Below the pieces are notes generated by a model. The model was not told the origin of the DNA. It searched no databases and worked only from the letters and a program-made list of their open reading frames with translations. Below are positions 5,470 through 10,231 of a DNA stretch of 10,231 nucleotides, piece by piece; the stretch's first letter is position 1, and each line of letters starts with the position of its first letter. The stretch comes from GWC2-37-8 sp964485555 (lineage in GTDB: Bacteria; Patescibacteriota; Minisyncoccia; Moranbacterales; GWC2-37-73), in assembly GCA_964485555.1 (NCBI GenBank), contig CAZAJN010000002.1:1-10231 (forward strand), read 5' to 3'. A program made the translations under genes and the position numbers.

Positions 5470-6117
5470 ATGAGACGATTTAAATTCAATAAGGAATTAG
5501 TAATAACAACAGTATTTTTTATTGCCTGTCTGTTTGGATATATATTTTTCCCAGCTAAGGGACTTTTTCAATATAGGTTCGTATCCCTAGTATTTTTAAT
5601 AGTGCTTCCTTTTTTGTATAATAAATATTTTTTAAAAAAGGATGACATATTCAGAAGGTTTGTTGCCGGAAATTGGAAAGAAAATTTAAAATGGCTAGCT
5701 TTGGGGCTATTTTTTCCATCCCTGCTGATGGTTCTCATTTTTGTCAGTACTGACATATTGAATCATTATTTTCTTCCTTTAAATATTAAGAATAATTTCG
5801 GGCAATTCCTTATATATGAACTGAGTGGAATTGCATTTACTGTGCTGATGTATGAACTATTTTTCAGGGAGACCGTGATGAGATATTACATGTCTTTTTT
5901 TGGTAAATGGTCAATTTTGATACAATTCGTGTTTTTTGTTGGCCTGGTTGTTTTTCTTAATTTGCCTTACTGGTTTTATATTTCTTATTTAGTTTTTGCT
6001 CCTTTTGCCGGATGGATATCCTATAAAAGTGATTCGATATGGTATTCGTTTCTAGGACAATGGCTGCTTATTTTGATTATTGATGCCGTTTTTATTTCAT
6101 TGACAGTGAAATTATAA
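5470..6117 (+). CDS. CPBP/Abi-like multipass membrane protein with degenerate active site
   Basis: The 215-residue product is mostly hydrophobic, with about six to seven membrane helices. Its arrangement resembles the CPBP (Rce1-like, 'Abi') intramembrane glutamic protease family. YELFFRE (128-134) aligns with motif 1 EExxxRG, with the first glutamate replaced by tyrosine and the glycine by glutamate. SYKSDSIWYSFLGQWLLILI (184-203) aligns with motif 3, where the family has slyxxTGSLW...H...N; glutamine 197 stands where histidine is expected. The middle motif FxxxH is also not intact (VVFLN, 160-164). A single candidate catalytic glutamate (E129) and R133 remain. I infer a non-catalytic relative or a strongly diverged enzyme; similarity is weak enough that another membrane family is possible. 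AGGTG lies about 10 nt before the ATG. The next gene starts 14 nt after the stop, so both are probably one transcript, suggesting a role in handling or anchoring that surface protein. Confidence 0.7.
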   Translation: MRRFKFNKELVITTVFFIACLFGYIFFPAKGLFQYRFVSLVFLIVLPFLYNKYFLKKDDIFRRFVAGNWKENLKWLALGLFFPSLLMVLIFVSTDILNHYFLPLNIKNNFGQFLIYELSGIAFTVLMYELFFRETVMRYYMSFFGKWSILIQFVFFVGLVVFLNLPYWFYISYLVFAPFAGWISYKSDSIWYSFLGQWLLILIIDAVFISLTVKL

Positions 6118-6131
6118 GGAAATAAATAAAT

Positions 6132-9100
6132 ATGAAAAATAAAATAACAAAGAAAATTACAGCATTTTTTGTTGCTACTGTGATGATTTTTTCATCGAGT
6201 CCTGGTGTTGTTTTTGCTGATATTTTGCAGAATGTGGATGGTGACGATGGTACAGTGGTGTTTAGTGGTTTTGCTGTTCAAATTAAGGATAATATTGGCG
6301 GTGGAGAATTTGTTATACATGATGATTGGGGTGGCGACCAAGGAGTTGTGGTCATGAATGACGTGTATGCCGTCAGTGGTTTTACTGTTGATCATGGTGA
6401 TGTCGCATTTAATGGAACTGCTACTGATTTTGTTTGGAAAGGTGACAACGATCTTCCTGTCAAGGAGGGATATGAGCTGCCAATTGAAGATGGTCAATAT
6501 TTTTGTTTGGCAGATAAGAGAATTTCTGGATTTTGCGATGCTGTCAGGAATGCTTGTGGAACAACTGATCCAGGTGATGCTTGCAGTAGATCAATCGGGA
6601 AGGTTTATGATGAAAAAATGAAAAGCATCCTTCAGGCAGAGCTGGATAGTAAGATAAGTGACCTGGGCCTTGATAAAGACAAAGCCAATGAGGCGATTGA
6701 GGATTGCGGAGGGGACCTGATTTGTATCAATAAGGTTTTGGATGGATTGACAAACGAATCTAGTTACGCGATTGGTGCGGACGATGTCAGTGATTCTATT
6801 AACTCAACAAATTTTGATGCTGGTGCCCTAAATGGATCTGATAATGACCCTTCCGGAATAAATAATAAACAGCAAGGACCAAAGGTGGACGTTAGTTTTA
6901 GCGCTGAAGGTGCCATGTTGCCAGGTGTGAAAGTGAAGGCTGTGGCCACTCCGAGTTTCTTTAATAATGTGTCCGGTTTAAATTCGCTTTATTACACATG
7001 GTATCTGAAAAGAAAAGGGTGTGAGGAAAACAAAAATGGTCCAATTGATGAATCATGCAATTTTGACGGCGATGATGACATTGACGCCAATGATTGGAAA
7101 ATTGCCGCTTCTAGAATAATTGTCAGCGGTGAATATGATGCAAATGAGACAGATGAAGATGGAAATCCTGTTGCGAATTACGTGGATAAATTTGATGACA
7201 AGTCTGCGGGCTACGAGGCTTTTCCATCGCCTAAAGATGATTGGGAGATCAATTCAGGAGAAGAGAATAATGATGAAGATGCACCTAATTGCTACGTCCA
7301 AGATTCAAAGTCTGGGCTTATTTATGAACTCCGGGAAACGAAATCGAGCTTTGACAACAGTTGTCCAATAAATTATCACCGGGCCTGTGTGTCTGATCAG
7401 CAGGCTGACTGCAATATACTCAATCCTGCGTATGATGAAAGCAATCCGGATTTAGCTCCGCGCATTATCCCAAACAAATTCAATGCCTGCGCAGTTTCAA
7501 ATGAAAAAGATTATTGCAGCGTGACTGATGTTGAAAATTTCAGATCCGCTGTTTCTTGTAGTAATGGTACTCAGTCGATCTGTGTTAAAGATGATAATAC
7601 AGATCTGGAATTTAAAAATAACAGCTCCACCGTTTTGGGCATTATTGTGGGCAGTAAAAAGGAAAATGAGTCCTATAGTGACAGAATTTGTAATGCAGTG
7701 GCTAAGCCGGATCTTAATAATTATATAGATAATCTTTTTCTTTCCAATGCGAATCCTCTTTTTACTCCAGAAGCTGAAAAATGTAGTTCGCTGCGAGAAC
7801 TTATGGTTAATGGAAAAAAGGATGAATCTGGCAACGTTCTGATCGATGGAAATTTAAATTTGGCTCCAAAATGCAGCTTCGAAAAAGGTGCCAATATGTG
7901 CAAGCATCTTTTTCCAAAACTTCCTAAGACAGTGGTATTGGATAATGGGAAAGAGATTGATCTTAGCGACGATGTGAGTGGGGATGGAAAATTTACCATG
8001 GATGAAAAACTATTTTGGGGGGCTGATCCAGGGAAAGCCTCCACTAGCGGATCAGGAAAAGATGAGGAAAAAATCGTAGGTCTTGGGGTTGATACTTTCG
8101 AATGGCTGTATTCTCTGGGCGACGAAGTTGGTGTAGTTGTTGAGGGTGACAGTGTTCTGCCTACTGATCATAAGGATGGAGAATATAAAAGAATGTGGGC
8201 TTTTTCAAAAGGGGAATGTAAGGCGCTGGAAGACATAGATGGCGATAGGGGTTTTTATGAGGAAATTTCTGGAAATTCTAAATATGGATTTCTCACAACG
8301 GAAATCGATTTGAATAGGTGTCTTGATGAAAATTTATTGGAGCCGGATGCCGACAATTTCAATGGTTTGTCTTTGCAATTGAGTGTGACACCGGAAAATC
8401 CCATCAACGATCCTAATGGCAAAGGAGATGTTGTCAGCGTTTCTTCTAACGCTATGAATGTTCAAAATCCTGACGGCCTTATGTATAAATGGTTCATGCA
8501 AAAAAGCCAGGATGGTTCGAGGCCTCCAACTGATGAAACTAATTGGATCGATATTACTAAGGATGCGATAGAAGGCGGGTCTTTTAGTGAACAGGAGCGC
8601 GAAGGATTGGGAAAAAAGGATTTAGCTATCAATTTAAATCTGAAAGATATAGAGGATAATATGAATGAAAACTCGTTTAATAGTGTTTTCTATCTAAGAG
8701 TCAGATTGAAAGTCATTGGTACTGAATCAGATGGAAGTCAGCCAATACAGGGTCAGACGCTTCCAATAAGAGTCAGGCAACAAGAGAACGAGATGGCTGT
8801 CTATCCAGTGACCGCAAGCAGTAGTGGAGCTCTTAGTTTCAACAAGGGTCTTTCTGGGCAATCGCTTGAACTTTGTTCCAGGGAAGATGAAAAAATAAGA
8901 TGTTTTGTCAATAAAAATCAGATCGTGGGGTTGGAAGTTGATAGTTCATCATCGTCAGGAAACCTCTCGGATTTTTCCTGGAAAGTGAATGGAAATGATG
9001 TGCTGTGCAAAGGAAATTGCACCGAAAAGGGCAATAAAATGTTTGTGCCGATTCTTGGTAATGAAGGGGAGGCTGTTGATGTTGTTGCTACTGGGATAAG

Positions 9101-9770
9101 CAAAAAAAATAATGTTACTGAATCAATAGAAGTAAGCAGGCATTTCGTCATAGGAAGCTCCGAACTCCAAATAACTTCCACAGATTGGGATCCCATTGGC
9201 TCTTGCAGTTTGAATTGTCTGGATAACAAATCCCTTTGTCCTAAATATTTAGGACAATATAAGGATTTGTCAGGCGGTGGAAGTCCGGACTGTTCTTATA
9301 GCGTATGGGAAACAAGGTCCGGGGGTAAAATACAATTGGGAACAAATGGACAAACAGGTTTCGACTGGGCGATCGACGGGCAAATAATTCCTGAATTTAA
9401 GGACAAAAATCAAATAGAATTGTCAATTGATAAACCTGCTGGCGGAAGCTATAACATAGGTCTCTCAACGCATATGTTGCCAGGAAGTACTAACCAGATC
9501 AACAATACTAGATTGGCTTTGTATAAAAATTGGGGAGTTTCGCCTGAGGATGTCACAGAAGAAAATAAAAGTGCAAACATTCAGATAAATGTCGTTGAAG
9601 GTGGTCCAATTATAGCAAAGGCTTCGCAAAATAATTTTGCGGCTAGTCTTATCACCCATTTGCCGGAGCAAATAATGTTTTTGCTTAAAATTGTGATCAC
9701 TTCGATCATAATGTTGTTGTCAATGAGTTTGCTATTCGCTTTCATGCCTGAGTCAAGGGAATTGGAATAG
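6132..9770 (+). CDS. Large secreted Cys-rich surface protein with EF-hand loops, Ig/PKD-like segments and C-terminal membrane anchor
   Basis: This 1212-residue protein matches no family I recognise. Residues 1-29 form a Sec signal peptide (basic MKNKITKK, hydrophobic core, cleavage after VVFA). The mature part is acidic and contains 30 cysteines, an even number compatible with disulfides. Two calcium-binding loops are visible: N310-x-D312-x-D314-x-D316-I-D318-x-x-D321, dockerin-like with D instead of G, and D614-x-S616-x-D618-G-K-F-x-x-x-E625, a canonical EF-hand. Ig/PKD-like segments are suggested by recurring core patterns: LYYTWYL (286-292), FEWLYSLGDEVGVVVEG (656-672), LMYKWFM (783-789), FSWKVNG (948-954) and FDWAIDG (1077-1083), each near beta-rich stretches. 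Residues 1180-1204 form a single C-terminal helix followed by a short polar tail (PESRELE), so the body is exposed outside the cell. AGGA about 11 nt before the ATG is a good Shine-Dalgarno. The + strand is strongly G-rich (20 G against 5 C in 6241-6300). The downstream pilin-like gene hints at a secretion or pilus locus. Confidence 0.9.
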   Translation: MKNKITKKITAFFVATVMIFSSSPGVVFADILQNVDGDDGTVVFSGFAVQIKDNIGGGEFVIHDDWGGDQGVVVMNDVYAVSGFTVDHGDVAFNGTATDFVWKGDNDLPVKEGYELPIEDGQYFCLADKRISGFCDAVRNACGTTDPGDACSRSIGKVYDEKMKSILQAELDSKISDLGLDKDKANEAIEDCGGDLICINKVLDGLTNESSYAIGADDVSDSINSTNFDAGALNGSDNDPSGINNKQQGPKVDVSFSAEGAMLPGVKVKAVATPSFFNNVSGLNSLYYTWYLKRKGCEENKNGPIDESCNFDGDDDIDANDWKIAASRIIVSGEYDANETDEDGNPVANYVDKFDDKSAGYEAFPSPKDDWEINSGEENNDEDAPNCYVQDSKSGLIYELRETKSSFDNSCPINYHRACVSDQQADCNILNPAYDESNPDLAPRIIPNKFNACAVSNEKDYCSVTDVENFRSAVSCSNGTQSICVKDDNTDLEFKNNSSTVLGIIVGSKKENESYSDRICNAVAKPDLNNYIDNLFLSNANPLFTPEAEKCSSLRELMVNGKKDESGNVLIDGNLNLAPKCSFEKGANMCKHLFPKLPKTVVLDNGKEIDLSDDVSGDGKFTMDEKLFWGADPGKASTSGSGKDEEKIVGLGVDTFEWLYSLGDEVGVVVEGDSVLPTDHKDGEYKRMWAFSKGECKALEDIDGDRGFYEEISGNSKYGFLTTEIDLNRCLDENLLEPDADNFNGLSLQLSVTPENPINDPNGKGDVVSVSSNAMNVQNPDGLMYKWFMQKSQDGSRPPTDETNWIDITKDAIEGGSFSEQEREGLGKKDLAINLNLKDIEDNMNENSFNSVFYLRVRLKVIGTESDGSQPIQGQTLPIRVRQQENEMAVYPVTASSSGALSFNKGLSGQSLELCSREDEKIRCFVNKNQIVGLEVDSSSSSGNLSDFSWKVNGNDVLCKGNCTEKGNKMFVPILGNEGEAVDVVATGISKKNNVTESIEVSRHFVIGSSELQITSTDWDPIGSCSLNCLDNKSLCPKYLGQYKDLSGGGSPDCSYSVWETRSGGKIQLGTNGQTGFDWAIDGQIIPEFKDKNQIELSIDKPAGGSYNIGLSTHMLPGSTNQINNTRLALYKNWGVSPEDVTEENKSANIQINVVEGGPIIAKASQNNFAASLITHLPEQIMFLLKIVITSIIMLLSMSLLFAFMPESRELE

Positions 9771-9791
9771 AAAAAATTATATGTGATTATG

Positions 9792-9821
9792 AAAACAAAT
9801 ACATCATGTATTTGTTTTTTT
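9792..9821 (+). terminator. Intrinsic terminator after the large surface protein gene
   Basis: AAAACAAATACA (9792-9803) pairs perfectly with TGTATTTGTTTT (9807-9818) around a TCA loop, and the T-run continues to 9821. It lies 21 nt after the stop. The stem is AT-rich, but length and T-tract make it convincing. Confidence 0.8.
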
Positions 9822-9835
9822 ATAAAATAAAAGTG

Positions 9836-9844
9836 TGATATAAT
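9836..9844 (+). promoter_or_regulatory. Extended -10 promoter of the partial pilin-like gene
   Basis: TGATATAAT (9836-9844) is a perfect extended -10. No good -35 stands at 16-18 nt; the T-rich terminator tail occupies that place. Predicted start is near 9851, about 33 nt before the ATG at 9884. Confidence 0.55.
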
Positions 9845-9883
9845 TTTATATGTGAATGTCTATATTTCTCTGAAATATTAAAA

Positions 9884-10231
9884 ATGAAAAATAAAAAAAA
9901 ATCATACGTAAAATGTAAGTGCATATGTCACTTGGTTTTTATAATGGTTTTTTTTCTTGGTTTTTTGCATGACGCAAATGCCATTGATAGCTTGGATACA
10001 AATGTGAGTGAAAACGATACTGTAAGAATGACTGATGATGGGGTGACAGTGAATGGTCAAGCATTAACTCAAGATGGTGTCATTATTCAAAATAACCCAC
10101 CTGAACCGACTCAAATTCCTTCATATTCAAAACAATTCAACTACCCACTCCTGGAATCTTTCCCAGGATTCTTCAATGCAGGAGATACTCTTTCTGATCT
10201 GCCCAAACTTATATTATCCATATACAAATTC
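9884..10231 (+). CDS. Secreted protein, probable VirB2/TrbC-like pilin precursor, 3'-truncated by window edge
   Basis: The frame is open from ATG 9884 to the last base (116 codons). Residues 1-33 are a signal peptide: MKNKKK, an unusual CKCIC run (11-15), the hydrophobic core HLVFIMVFFLGFL, and the ANA cleavage site. Residues 34-80 are an acidic, low-complexity spacer. Residues 86-116 (NYPLLESFPGFFNAGDTLSD then LPKLILSIYKF) resemble the segment before the first membrane helix in CPR pilin-like proteins of the VirB2/TrbC type, with a 'YPLL..IPG' turn and an amphipathic helix ending in '.IYKF'. In that family two membrane helices would follow, outside the window. VirB2-like pilins build the conduit of type IV secretion systems. 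The start is supported by a -10 element and the signal peptide; no Shine-Dalgarno is seen. The gene being real is likely; the pilin assignment is moderate because the diagnostic helices are missing. Confidence 0.72.
   Translation, partial: MKNKKKSYVKCKCICHLVFIMVFFLGFLHDANAIDSLDTNVSENDTVRMTDDGVTVNGQALTQDGVIIQNNPPEPTQIPSYSKQFNYPLLESFPGFFNAGDTLSDLPKLILSIYKF

Noticed and set aside
6192..6497. - strand ORF of 101 codons opposite the start of the large surface protein gene
   Set aside because: It is the shadow of a strongly G-rich coding strand; the + strand frame has a signal peptide and Shine-Dalgarno, whereas this one has neither.

Overview
The window is about 10.2 kb, AT-rich, with every recognisable gene on the + strand. 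The gene content points to a member of the Candidatus Patescibacteria (CPR), in the broad Moranbacteria-like or Parcubacteria-like group. It has compact housekeeping genes (PNPase, YraN, a TraR/DksA zinc-finger protein, LspA), a single-pass protein with a proline-rich cytoplasmic tail, a very large secreted protein and a VirB2-like pilin precursor. Most genes lack a Shine-Dalgarno sequence. The standard bacterial code fits throughout, with no in-frame TGA needed. The taxonomic call is inference from gene content, not from a marker gene.

Left part (1-2734): the C-terminal two thirds of polynucleotide phosphorylase, closed by a UUCG-loop terminator, is followed by an unrecognised membrane-anchored protein that also ends in a terminator. 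A 12-codon upstream ORF overlaps this second gene's start codon (ATGA).

Central non-coding block (2735-3692): almost 1 kb without a credible protein gene. A DnaA-box cluster lies at 2854-2893. A near-consensus promoter (TTGACC, 17 nt, TGCTATAAT) at 3015-3043 is followed by about 600 nt of hairpins separated by A-rich linkers and a GC-rich terminator at 3630-3657. I read this as a stand-alone structured RNA gene that I cannot assign to a known family.

Housekeeping cluster (3693-4983): yraN is followed by a promoter and a probable two-gene unit, traR/dksA-like and lspA.

Second non-coding block (4984-5469): very AT-rich, with one perfect and three single-mismatch DnaA boxes. Hand-counted GC skew switches from strongly C-rich to G-rich close to the perfect box. 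This is a chromosomal replication origin candidate.

Right part (5470-10231): a promoter drives a two-gene unit made of a degenerate CPBP/Abi-like membrane protein and a 1212-residue secreted, Cys-rich protein with EF-hand loops, Ig/PKD-like segments and a C-terminal membrane anchor. After a terminator and a new promoter, the window ends inside a secreted protein whose visible end resembles the start of CPR VirB2/TrbC-like pilins. Together these look like the beginning of a type IV secretion or pilus-like cell-surface locus. That reading rests mainly on the partial last gene.
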